Assembly (NCBI GenBank): GCA_019359175.1
Contig: JAHHHU010000015.1
Span: 78,574-142,573 of the forward strand
DNA from: Phormidium tanganyikae FI6-MK23
Lineage (GTDB): Bacteria > Cyanobacteriota > Cyanobacteriia > Leptolyngbyales > Leptolyngbyaceae
Direction: 5' to 3'
Length of the DNA stretch: 64,000 nucleotides
The position numbers and the translations under genes were made by a program. Below are positions 19,249 through 27,646 of the stretch, in pieces; positions within the stretch are counted from its first letter, which is position 1, and every line of letters starts with the position of its first letter. The notes beneath the pieces were generated by a model. The model saw nothing but the letters and a program-made list of their open reading frames with translations, searched no databases and was not told the DNA's origin.

Positions 19249-21207
19249 ATGAAAGTACTTCAGTCCTTCACGCGGATGCAGCTTAATCGACTGGCATGGA
19301 GTTTCTGCCTTGCGGGAGGCATCTCGATCACTATCTTAGACTCTGCCAAGGCCCAAATTCCTGTCAGCATCAATACAACTTCAGCTCCTGCGCCTCCATT
19401 CTCTTACACAACTCAAAAAGCTCCGGGTGGCACAACTACAAACTACTCAACTTTCACTAACTACACGCTCAATTTTGGTAAAAGCACAAATTTTATTTTT
19501 AGTGGTATCAGCATTGGAGCCGCAAATTACTCAGTTCAGCAGACTGCGGACATCATCGGCATCAGAAGAAGGAATAATGCACAAGTCACGGGAGCTCGAC
19601 AAATTATTTTGTTTCAACGCGATTCCAAAGTTGCAACAACCGTTGATCTAGCTCCTTCATTTGTAGATACGATGGAAGCAGCATTGCTGAGTAACATCAT
19701 TAATCGGGGCGCAGATAATGTATTTGCGAACACAGGAGATGCAGCAGGAAACAACAACAACATTGAGCGAATTGACTTCATCACATCCACAGGTATCACT
19801 GCACCCTCCGCTTCTAAAATTGGGCAAGTCGGATTCGTAGTTCTCGATCGAGGTGGCAATGACCCTTTCAAGATTGCTGCTATTACCGCTATTAATCCAG
19901 TAACAAATCAACCTACTGCTTTAGGCACTCTTGTATCAGTCTCAAACTCTACCACTAATTGGGGACGTTCAACTAACTCTAGCCAAACCATCAACACAAC
20001 AGTTCTACGAAGAGATGGAAGCGGAGATCTTCAACCTTCAGAAGATGCAAACAATCAACCAATTTCAGGCACGTTTGTCTCTTACACTACGCTTGGCATT
20101 ACAGCAGGGCAAAAAATTTACGGATATGCTATCTTTCCAAGTGACGTTACTATCTTGATGGATCTTGTCGGCTTAACCAACGTTCCAACAGATACGAATA
20201 TCACATCAGGCGGATTAGATCTGCTTGCAGGAGGGTTAAGCTTTACGGAGTATCCAACGACCGACCTTAAAATCACCAAAACAGATAATCAGACAACTGC
20301 GATCGCGGGTAGCACGATTAACTATTTGATCTCTATCACTAATCAAGGAACTTCAGCGCTCACATCCATTAAGGTGACGGACGTTATTCCAACTGCAATT
20401 CAAAGCCCCGTTCTCACCCCAAGCACTGGTTCCTACAACAGCACAACTGGAGATTGGACAGGACTCAATCTCGCACCTAATACAACAATCACACTAACGA
20501 TTAGTGGCAGAATTGACCCGATTTTTTCTGGCACGCTTGCAAATACTGCTACTGTTAGCCCACCGTCTGGTGTTGAAGATTTCAATCCTGATAACAATAG
20601 CGCGACGGATACCACGACAGTTACGCCCGCATCTCCTATTCCTAATGTTCGATTAGTCAAGCGAATCACCGCACTCAATAGTACTCCTTACACCAATACG
20701 ATCGATGATCCTGCTGACACCAACGACGATAGCTCACACAACTGGACACCTAACTATCTAACAGGTCGCACAGGTAAAGGAGTGACTGCGGGCGATACCG
20801 TTCCCGTTAAACCTGGTGATAGTCTAGAGTACACCATTTACTTTTTGTCAGACGGGGCGGCTCCTGCTCAGAATGTCAGGCTCTGCGACCTAGTTCCTAC
20901 GAACACAACCTTTCTGCCGAGTGTCTTCAACAGCAATACCCCAAAAGATAGCGGTACATCCGTCGGGGATTTTGGCATCCGATTAACGATCGGCAGTTCC
21001 ACCAGCTATCTCAGCAACGCAAACGATACTCCCGATCGCGGTCAGTTCTTCGCCTCTGGAACTTCTGCCCCTTGCGGCATAAACGGCGCGCTCGTCGTCG
21101 CCCCCAATGGTGCAATCACCGTGAATCTCAACAATATTCCTAATGCGACCACAAAGGGAACTCCGAATTCCTTCGGCTTCATTCGATTTCGCGCGAAGGT
21201 GAACTAA
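19249..21207 (+). CDS. Exported DUF11 repeat protein
   Basis: 652 aa from ATG 19249; a TTG at 19237 overlapping the previous stop is the alternative and would couple translation. Signal peptide through about residue 36 (ending SAKAQ). A Thr/Asn-rich beta region (40-330) is followed by a clear DUF11 domain at about 340-460 (TDLKITKTDNQTTAIAGSTINYLISITNQG) and a second, longer DUF11-like unit (485-650) with a CDLVPTN...CGINGAL Cys pair that could form a disulphide. It ends FIRFRAKVN, resembling the FIFRRRIN end of the first cluster protein. It has no membrane anchor. Last gene of the block; its stop overlaps the convergent DUF456 gene by 4 nt. Confidence 0.82.
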   Translation: MKVLQSFTRMQLNRLAWSFCLAGGISITILDSAKAQIPVSINTTSAPAPPFSYTTQKAPGGTTTNYSTFTNYTLNFGKSTNFIFSGISIGAANYSVQQTADIIGIRRRNNAQVTGARQIILFQRDSKVATTVDLAPSFVDTMEAALLSNIINRGADNVFANTGDAAGNNNNIERIDFITSTGITAPSASKIGQVGFVVLDRGGNDPFKIAAITAINPVTNQPTALGTLVSVSNSTTNWGRSTNSSQTINTTVLRRDGSGDLQPSEDANNQPISGTFVSYTTLGITAGQKIYGYAIFPSDVTILMDLVGLTNVPTDTNITSGGLDLLAGGLSFTEYPTTDLKITKTDNQTTAIAGSTINYLISITNQGTSALTSIKVTDVIPTAIQSPVLTPSTGSYNSTTGDWTGLNLAPNTTITLTISGRIDPIFSGTLANTATVSPPSGVEDFNPDNNSATDTTTVTPASPIPNVRLVKRITALNSTPYTNTIDDPADTNDDSSHNWTPNYLTGRTGKGVTAGDTVPVKPGDSLEYTIYFLSDGAAPAQNVRLCDLVPTNTTFLPSVFNSNTPKDSGTSVGDFGIRLTIGSSTSYLSNANDTPDRGQFFASGTSAPCGINGALVVAPNGAITVNLNNIPNATTKGTPNSFGFIRFRAKVN

Positions 21208-21743
21208 GTCCACATCACAGACGACCACGTTGACCAGACGAAGACACCAACCGCCACGATCGCTAAAACCACCTCGATCAAATTGCCGATGATCGCGCCA
21301 AACCCGATCGCAAGACTGACTTTTCCCGCAGTCTTCAGCCGTTCAGAAGTAGTTAAATCTCGCTGATATAGATACTCACCGATAAAGCCGCCGAGCAGTC
21401 CCCCAACGAGAATTCCAGCGATCGGGCCGCCGAGCGGCAAAACGGGCAACAAACCAAAAAAGCCGATCGCCATTCCCGCGAACATTCCATACTGGCTCCA
21501 TTTACTGGCTCCAACTTGCTTCGCACCCCAGTAAGACCCCAACCATTCCACCACCGCACTCAAAATCAGCGCCACAAAAATCAACCCCAGCGGCAACAGC
21601 GGGATTGCAAACTTTGTCACCACACACCAGACCAAAATCGCTGCCAGAATCAAACTCGGCCCGGGCACTCCGGGCAACACTGCCCCCGCAACTCCAACCA
21701 GCATCACCGCAACTAATACCCAATACAAAATCATCAAACTCAT
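21204..21743 (-). CDS. DUF456 family membrane protein
   Basis: 179 aa, hydrophobic, with four to five TM segments and Gly-rich loops (GVAGAVLPGVPGPSLILAAIL; LGGPIAGILVGGLLGGFIGEYLYQRD), which fit the DUF456 pattern. Function unknown. The start at 21743 is chosen over an upstream in-frame one because AGGAGA precedes it and the longer form would overlap the next gene. It follows the M48 protease gene by 10 nt, so the two probably form a transcript. Confidence 0.85.
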   Translation of the reverse strand: MSLMILYWVLVAVMLVGVAGAVLPGVPGPSLILAAILVWCVVTKFAIPLLPLGLIFVALILSAVVEWLGSYWGAKQVGASKWSQYGMFAGMAIGFFGLLPVLPLGGPIAGILVGGLLGGFIGEYLYQRDLTTSERLKTAGKVSLAIGFGAIIGNLIEVVLAIVAVGVFVWSTWSSVMWT

Positions 21744-21753
21744 CTTGCTTCTC

Positions 21754-22593
21754 CTATCTGCGGCGAACGGCTTGAGCAAAGCGATCGCGTCCATCTTCTA
21801 ACTCGGTCGGAATGCCTTGAGGAAAGGTTTTCTGAATCGCCGCTTTCAAAGACTGTAAGCGATTTCCCGGATCGGGGTGAGAACTGAGAAACTCCGGTTG
21901 TCGTCCGCCCGCACCTTGCGCCAGGATTTGCATCAGTTCCAAAATGCCGCGCGGAGTGTAGCCTGCTTCGAGCAGGAATTTTAGCCCTAAACGATCGCTT
22001 TCCGACTCATCCTGACGACCATAGCGCAGATCCACCATTTGATTCACCGCAGACGCGATCGCAGCGGCTCCTTGTCCGCCATCTTGTCCCCCACTTGCCG
22101 CAACCCCGATCGCACTGACCAGCGATGTGCCTAACTGCTGTTTTGCTAAATGTTCGGCTCCGTGCCGCCCGACGACGTGCCCGACTTCATGCCCAAACAC
22201 AGCGGCTAACTGTGCTTCGGAGTTCATTCGCCCCAGAAGCGCGGCTGTGATGAAGATTTGACCGCCAGGAAGCGCAAACGCATTCACCGTTTTGGGATCG
22301 CGCAGAAGATGAAACTCAAACGGATAAGGAGACTTCGCAGCTTCCGATCGCTGCACGACTCGTTCACCGACCGTATCGATATACGCTTGCAGGGATTCAT
22401 CAGGGAACAGCCCCCCGTGTCGGGCTGCCATTTGCTGACGGCTTTGCAGTCCGAGAACGACTTCTTGGCGGGGAGTTAATTGGATTCGTTGCTTTTCGCC
22501 TGTGACTGGGTTGGTATCGGTCGTTCCGTAGTAGCTAAAGAGTCCACCAATTGCAAAAACCAGTCCTAAGATTAATCGAATTAAAACGCTCAC
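21754..22593 (-). CDS. M48 family metalloprotease (BepA/LoiP-like, exported)
   Basis: 279 aa. The N-terminal hydrophobic segment (MSVLIRLILGLVFAIGGLF) acts as signal or anchor, with the catalytic domain on the periplasmic side. Zinc site intact: FGHEVGHVVGRH provides HExxH and DESESDRLG the third ligand Glu. This subgroup generally degrades or chaperones misfolded envelope proteins. Only about 1.4 kb from the beta-barrel cluster, it would be a plausible quality-control factor for it (inference). Divergent from the DUF4870 gene. Confidence 0.92.
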   Translation of the reverse strand: MSVLIRLILGLVFAIGGLFSYYGTTDTNPVTGEKQRIQLTPRQEVVLGLQSRQQMAARHGGLFPDESLQAYIDTVGERVVQRSEAAKSPYPFEFHLLRDPKTVNAFALPGGQIFITAALLGRMNSEAQLAAVFGHEVGHVVGRHGAEHLAKQQLGTSLVSAIGVAASGGQDGGQGAAAIASAVNQMVDLRYGRQDESESDRLGLKFLLEAGYTPRGILELMQILAQGAGGRQPEFLSSHPDPGNRLQSLKAAIQKTFPQGIPTELEDGRDRFAQAVRRR

Positions 22594-22708
22594 AGCAGGG
22601 ATTCAGAAATTATACGATCGATGTATTTTGAAATGCTCTAATTGTATAAATCAAGTACTCTAGGGATGCTGTTCATGATTTGTTGCATGAACGTTGGACA
22701 CTGAACCG

Positions 22709-23161
22709 ATGAATGAGTCGTTAGATTTATCCACCCGACGCTGGGGAATGAGTTGTCATCTGTCAGGATTGCTGGCAATTCTCATTTGCTCGTTTGCGCC
22801 AATTCCGTTTCTAGGTGCGCTGTTTCCTTATATTGCTTGGCGATTGGGACGCGATCGACATCCGTTTATTGATGAGCAAGGACGAGAAGCGATTAATTTT
22901 CAGCTTTCGATGTCGATCTATCTATTAGTTGCCGTAATCTCGTGGATATTTCTTGCTTTTACAACCTGCATGGTTGCAATTTCGGGAGCAGGTTCGACCC
23001 AAAATAGTATGGGCAATGCCTTCTCTTGGCTGATGATTCTGGGATTTGTTGCGATCTCAACTTTTGCTGCATTTATGATCGCAGTCATTAGTTTTGCCGC
23101 AGTAAAAGCAAATCGGGGACAGTCTTATCGCTATCCTTTTAATCTGCGTTTTTTGCAGTAG
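22709..23161 (+). CDS. DUF4870 domain membrane protein
   Basis: 150 aa from ATG 22709; the frame opens at TTG 22694. Starts RRWGMSCHLSGLLAIL, continues PYIAWRLGRDRHPFIDEQGREAINFQLS, the signature of DUF4870, and has about four TM segments. Function unknown. Ends 36 nt before the convergent subtilase stop. Confidence 0.85.
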   Translation: MNESLDLSTRRWGMSCHLSGLLAILICSFAPIPFLGALFPYIAWRLGRDRHPFIDEQGREAINFQLSMSIYLLVAVISWIFLAFTTCMVAISGAGSTQNSMGNAFSWLMILGFVAISTFAAFMIAVISFAAVKANRGQSYRYPFNLRFLQ

Positions 23162-23197
23162 AGCCGCTTCAACAAAACAGACTGCATCTCAGCATCT

Positions 23198-25069
23198 TTA
23201 TGCGATCGCGTTTGTTGTGGATTCGATTAAAATCTGTCGCACTTGATCATGCGTTAGGTTCGGATTTGCGTTGAGCATCAGTGCCACGATGCCAGAAATG
23301 TAAGGGGCTGCCATTGATGTGCCCCACCAGCCCGCTTGATAGGTATTTCCTGGAATCGTGGAGTCAATGCCGCGACCCGGAGCGAGAACATAGCGCATTT
23401 GTGGATCACTGCCCGATCGATTTGAAAAAGAAGTCAGTCGTCGATCGCGATCCACCGCTCCTACCGCAATCCCAAATTGAGTGGCATACCGCGCGGGATT
23501 GCTCGGTTGAGCTGCACCTTCGTTTAGTGCAGCCATGACCGTAATCACATTGCGACTCGCAGCGTAAGCGAGAGCATCCCGTAACTGCGGCGAATCTGTC
23601 CACCACAGCGATAAATTAATCACACGCGCACCGTTATCAACCGCATACCGAATCGCGTTTACTAAGTTAGCATTCCAGTTATCCTGAGCATTCGTAACGC
23701 GGATCGGCATTATTGTTGCATTATACGCAACGCCTGTGATTCCAATATTGTTTCGATCTGCTGCAATTATGCCACTCACCGCAGTTCCGTGAGCGCTCGA
23801 AGGAGAAACATCATTGTTATTTAAGCTAAAATTCCAGCCGTGAATGTCATCTACAAACCCATTCCGATCGTCATCAATGCCGTTTCCCGAAATTTCTCTC
23901 GCATTCGTCCAAAGGCTTGAACTTAGATCAGAATGCGACAGATCAATCCCAGAATCGATTACTGCGATCGTAATACCTTGCCCGGTATATCCACGCGCCC
24001 AAACTTCTGGTACATTCAGTAGATCTGTTGTCCAAGTTGTGTCTGAAACTTGAGCAAAAGGCGCTTGTTGAATTGTTGCTGCAACTGCAACCGCTGCATT
24101 CACGATTCCATAACCAGAGTTTGAGTTATAAGTCGGTTGCTTCGTTGCAAATTCTGATTGCTTAAAGGATTGAATTTGCCATCCGCTAAAGGTTTCTAAC
24201 TTTGTCGATCGCTGAAATTCAAATCGATTAATCTCCCAGTATTCAAGCTTTCCAGTCTGAGCTTGTTGCCAAAGAATATCCGCTGTACCGTCTTGGTTAT
24301 AGTCGTTAATGCCTTTTATTTCCCAACTGGAATCCACCACGAACGGCAAGTAAATATCTAGATCGAAGCTCATCCCATTCATTTGCCAAATTACGGTCTG
24401 TCCGGTCTGATTGTTTCGCCACACTAAATCGGGATTTTTGTCCGCATTAAAATCACCGCTTCCCACCATTTTCCAATTCGTATCAGGAACAGAAGTGATA
24501 AAAAATCCGCGCTCGATCGCCGTTCCATTCATCTGCCAGAAACCATTCGCTCCGGTGCGATCGTTGCGCCAAAACACATCCAAATCGCCATCCCGGTCAT
24601 AGTCCTGCACATCTGCAATTTTCCAGGCGCGATCGCTCACCGTTTCCAAATACTGACCGACTTCTAGCGCCATTCCATTCATCTGCCAGAGTACGATTTG
24701 CCCTGTGCTTTGATTGCGCCACAGAAGATCACGATCGCCATCTTGATCGAAGTCTCCAACCCGCTGCACCTGCCAATTCAAATCCCCGATCGTAATCAGA
24801 TTAACGCGCTGTCCATTTGTTGAAAAATACAGTGAGTTATCGCGTCGATCGCACCAAAGTAAATCAGATTTGGAATCGCGATCGTAATCATAAATATCAA
24901 CGATTTGGAGATTCGGCTCGGCAACAAGATTAGAAGCGCGATTGATAATGCGATTTTCAGAGATCGAGAACCAAGCGGTTTCACCCGTGTTGAAATTGGA
25001 GGCAATTAAATCAGCAGGCTGAACAATCGCGCTCCAGGAAGTCGGTACTAAACTGCTTCCGGAAGCCAT
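23198..25069 (-). CDS. Subtilisin-like S8 protease with N-terminal FG-GAP-like repeats
   Basis: 623 aa. Residues 20-300 hold five repeats of VCBS/FG-GAP type, each with an acidic loop and a WQMNG-like strand (DFDQDGDRDLLWRNQSTGQ, DYDRDGDLDVFWRNDRTGA, DFNADKNPDLVWRNNQTGQ). The peptidase domain follows with a complete triad: Asp in VIDSGIDLSHSDL (near 372), His in HGTAVSGI (near 423), Ser in GTSMAAP (near 583). There is no Sec signal peptide; Ca-binding-type repeats without a signal suggest type I or other non-Sec export (inference). Repeats usually follow the peptidase domain; here they precede it. Single-gene unit. Confidence 0.92.
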   Translation of the reverse strand: MASGSSLVPTSWSAIVQPADLIASNFNTGETAWFSISENRIINRASNLVAEPNLQIVDIYDYDRDSKSDLLWCDRRDNSLYFSTNGQRVNLITIGDLNWQVQRVGDFDQDGDRDLLWRNQSTGQIVLWQMNGMALEVGQYLETVSDRAWKIADVQDYDRDGDLDVFWRNDRTGANGFWQMNGTAIERGFFITSVPDTNWKMVGSGDFNADKNPDLVWRNNQTGQTVIWQMNGMSFDLDIYLPFVVDSSWEIKGINDYNQDGTADILWQQAQTGKLEYWEINRFEFQRSTKLETFSGWQIQSFKQSEFATKQPTYNSNSGYGIVNAAVAVAATIQQAPFAQVSDTTWTTDLLNVPEVWARGYTGQGITIAVIDSGIDLSHSDLSSSLWTNAREISGNGIDDDRNGFVDDIHGWNFSLNNNDVSPSSAHGTAVSGIIAADRNNIGITGVAYNATIMPIRVTNAQDNWNANLVNAIRYAVDNGARVINLSLWWTDSPQLRDALAYAASRNVITVMAALNEGAAQPSNPARYATQFGIAVGAVDRDRRLTSFSNRSGSDPQMRYVLAPGRGIDSTIPGNTYQAGWWGTSMAAPYISGIVALMLNANPNLTHDQVRQILIESTTNAIA

Positions 25070-25180
25070 AAATTCGACAAGCCATGAGGAACGATGCCTC
25101 CAGAGTTCCCGGCTTACTTTGTCAAATCTTTACAAAATCGGTGATCCTCATCACCCGCGATCGGTGATGTCAACAAGCTT

Positions 25181-25657
25181 CTAGCAGCACTTCACCCAAC
25201 TCGAACACACTTCACCCGCCTGCCCATAGTAAAACTCTTTTTTCCAAATCGGCGCACGATGCTTCAAGGTATCGATCGCATACTGACACGCCTCAAATGC
25301 TTCTTTTCGGTGCGGACATCCCACCGCGACCAGCACACTCACCTCACCGATTTCTAACCGCCCAATCCGGTGATGAATCACCACATGAGTCGCATCGCTC
25401 CAAGTCTGCCGAATCTCCGCGGCAATCTGTTTGAACACCTCGATCGCCATTGGCTCATACGCCTGATATTCCAGATGCAACACAGAAAAGCCTTCGCTAT
25501 TGTTGCGAACCATCCCACTCATCAGAACGATCGCACCATTCGCCGCATCATCCGCCTGTTTGTAAACTTCCTCGATCGACAGAGGCGCGATCGTAATGAC
25601 AAAGTGATCATTCGGATGAGCAGAAATCGATTTAGAACCAATCGAAGAAACCAACAT
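25181..25657 (-). CDS. moaE: Molybdopterin synthase catalytic subunit
   Basis: 158 aa, cytosolic. With MoaD-thiocarboxylate, MoaE inserts sulfur into precursor Z (cPMP) to make molybdopterin. Seen: the LEYQAYEPMA core, IHHRIGRLEIGEVSVLVAV, CPHRKEAFEACQYAID and the active-site KHRAPIWKKE lysines. A non-homologous N-terminal 25 residues suggest the true start may be slightly downstream. No other moa gene is adjacent. The MOSC protein at 47879 is the only other molybdenum-cofactor-related gene in the window. Confidence 0.94.
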   Translation of the reverse strand: MLVSSIGSKSISAHPNDHFVITIAPLSIEEVYKQADDAANGAIVLMSGMVRNNSEGFSVLHLEYQAYEPMAIEVFKQIAAEIRQTWSDATHVVIHHRIGRLEIGEVSVLVAVGCPHRKEAFEACQYAIDTLKHRAPIWKKEFYYGQAGEVCSSWVKCC

Positions 25658-25757
25658 AGCAGTTCAGGTAACGGGGTATCCATATCTTAGCGATGGCAGC
25701 TCCATTAAAAGACGAGGAGATTTTTCACTCCCCGTTTTTAGCTCGATCGCACTCTGA

Positions 25758-26024
25758 CTATGAAGGGTTATTTGCAACACTAATCGCCAAAATCCGGATC
25801 ACGATGTTCGCAGCAATCGCCGCCGACCATAGAACCATGATGTTTTTGAAGTTGTGTCGATCGACGTTTTGCCAACCCCAAATAAATGTGTAGATGCCGC
25901 AAAAAATTCCAAAGATTCCCCAGCCCACTCCCTTATCAGGAAAGAGCTTCAGCAGAACAAGAATCAAACACACCAGACTCACAATTGATGCTGCCACACT
26001 AACCAATCCGAGCAAAGCTTCCAT
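25758..26024 (-). CDS. Small membrane protein
   Basis: 88 aa with two to three TM segments (VSVAASIVSLVCLILVLLKLF; GWGIFGIFCGIYTFIWGW; VLWSAAIAANIVIRILAI). Family not recognised. It is the last gene of a tight same-strand run starting at 27576 (38 nt after the DUF2752 gene), which supports it being real. Confidence 0.7.
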   Translation of the reverse strand: MEALLGLVSVAASIVSLVCLILVLLKLFPDKGVGWGIFGIFCGIYTFIWGWQNVDRHNFKNIMVLWSAAIAANIVIRILAISVANNPS

Positions 26025-26062
26025 TCACAGAGCCTCAAAAAACCTGTTGTCATAAAAGCACA

Positions 26063-26479
26063 TCACAGGACGAATTGATAGAACTCATTTGTAAAAAAGC
26101 ACAATCGAATCAGCCAATAAACCAAGAAACTACCGAGAAGCACGATCGTGATCCCAGTCCGCCGCTCAATTCGATCGACAATTCTTACAAGCCTGATTCG
26201 AGGCGACTTTGGAAGCACGATCGTGAATAAAATTAATCCCGCAACTCCAACCACGATCGGCGCAAAGGCGTGGATTTTTAGAGCGTGATCAAAATGACCG
26301 TGCAGCAGTTCTAACGTTGCGCGTGACAGTCCACAACCCGGACAAGGAACGCCCAACCCATGCCGGATCGGACATTGCCAACTCGGTAAACCTATTGACA
26401 TCAACCCAAAGTGAAGTGTGGCTGTTCCAGCGAGAATAACGCAGAGTTGGCGCGATCGCATCAGCGAAGAAAGCAGCAT
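26063..26479 (-). CDS. DUF2752 family membrane protein
   Basis: 138 aa, about three TM segments. The characteristic DUF2752 motif CPIRHGLGVPCPGCGLSRA is present, with its Cys pair. Function unknown. It begins 3 nt after the DUF429 stop, so it is in the same operon. Confidence 0.88.
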   Translation of the reverse strand: MLLSSLMRSRQLCVILAGTATLHFGLMSIGLPSWQCPIRHGLGVPCPGCGLSRATLELLHGHFDHALKIHAFAPIVVGVAGLILFTIVLPKSPRIRLVRIVDRIERRTGITIVLLGSFLVYWLIRLCFFTNEFYQFVL

Positions 26480-26482
26480 CGG

Positions 26483-27199
26483 TTAAACCAACGGTGACGG
26501 AACCACAATATACCCTGATGCTCGATCGCCAAGCACTAAATTCTTTTCTGATCCCCAGTACCACCAGTACGCAGCAACATAGGCACAAATCAAACTATCG
26601 ATCTGATCTTCGATCGCTTTTAGTTCAGTTCCTTTGTTGGGTAGTTCCGGTAGCGTTTCTAGCTTTAATCGCGGTTCCATCTCAGGTAATCGCTCTAGAA
26701 TTAGCTGCCGTAATTTTTCTAGTTCAGGTTTGCGTTGCGCGATCGTGCCTTTTTTGTATTTCAGAATTTGATTCAACTGAAATAAATGAATCATTGCCGG
26801 ATGTGGAAAGACTTCGATCTGATAGCGTCCGGGTCGCTGTGCCTCGATCGTTGGTGCATGTTCAAACCCTCGCGCTTCCAAACTCAGCCCCACGCCAATC
26901 GTTCGATCGGCAAAGGGAAGACCCAAATTTGCGGGATAGCAGCCAGCGTGATAGCGTCCAAAGTGCTTGTGAGCCAAGCGATCGGGAAGTCGCATTCCGG
27001 TTTGATTTGGAATCAGCGTTGGGGCATCGACTGCCACGATCGCGGAATCTGGGGCTTGCGCGTCGATCCAGGCGAAAATTTCGTCGATCGAGCTTTCTCG
27101 CCGCAGATCCCGCAGCATCAATGCTCCATTCACAAGCTCTAAACAGCACAACCCGCTAGGATTTGAACTCCAACCTAAATCGATCCCCAAACATTTCAC
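26483..27199 (-). CDS. DUF429 family protein (predicted RNase H-fold nuclease)
   Basis: 238 aa, cytosolic. Starts MKCLGIDLGWSSNPSGLC with a GIDLxW strand, then VAVDAPTLIP, RLPDRLAHKHFGRYHAG, EVFPHPAMIHLF and EDQIDSLICAYVAAY, carrying the spaced acidic residues expected of the DUF429/RNase H-like fold. Substrate unknown. Its start overlaps the end of the 27196 gene by 4 nt (ATGA), so the two are translationally coupled. Confidence 0.85.
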   Translation of the reverse strand: MKCLGIDLGWSSNPSGLCCLELVNGALMLRDLRRESSIDEIFAWIDAQAPDSAIVAVDAPTLIPNQTGMRLPDRLAHKHFGRYHAGCYPANLGLPFADRTIGVGLSLEARGFEHAPTIEAQRPGRYQIEVFPHPAMIHLFQLNQILKYKKGTIAQRKPELEKLRQLILERLPEMEPRLKLETLPELPNKGTELKAIEDQIDSLICAYVAAYWWYWGSEKNLVLGDRASGYIVVPSPLV

Positions 27200-27576
27200 G
27201 ATCGATTCTCTTCGGTTCTCAAGCGTTCCACTTCTGCCCGAATTGCGGCTAACTGCGCCGTTAGCTCTTGTAATTCGAGTTGGACTTCCGGGGAGGGCGT
27301 GGGAACCGTGGTTGCAGTCGTTGTCACTGTAGTTCCAGAATTCATCTCGCCTCGACGTTGAGCTACAAAGGTATCAACATAGCTCCGGGCTTCTTGTTCG
27401 GTCACTTCCCCCTTTTCTGCCCACTCGCGCGTTAGTTGCTCTAATTCAAGCTTGAGTTTAGTTAAATTTGCCTCTCGCCTCTGAGGATTTTGGAGAATTT
27501 CGACAAGTGATGCAGTCGCTCCCAGCGTGACCCGAAAGCTTCTTTGCAACATCCGAACGACAGTATCAGAATTCAT
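27196..27576 (-). CDS. Conserved cyanobacterial helical protein (phasin-like)
   Basis: 126 aa. N-terminal helix RMLQRSFRVTLGATASLVEIL, basic linker NPQRREANLTKLKLELEQL, then EVTEQEARSYVDTFV, a Thr-rich hinge and a C-terminal coiled coil (LQELTAQLAAIRAEVERLR). It resembles small phasin-like/PHA-associated helical proteins of cyanobacteria, but that is a weak family match. Heads a four-gene tight run with DUF429, DUF2752 and the 88-aa protein. Confidence 0.72.
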   Translation of the reverse strand: MNSDTVVRMLQRSFRVTLGATASLVEILQNPQRREANLTKLKLELEQLTREWAEKGEVTEQEARSYVDTFVAQRRGEMNSGTTVTTTATTVPTPSPEVQLELQELTAQLAAIRAEVERLRTEENRS

Positions 27577-27646
27577 AAATTCAGACCGTGCAACTCAATG
27601 CTTTGATCTTACTGCAAGGAATTTGAGCGGCGACTTTTTTGCAGCA

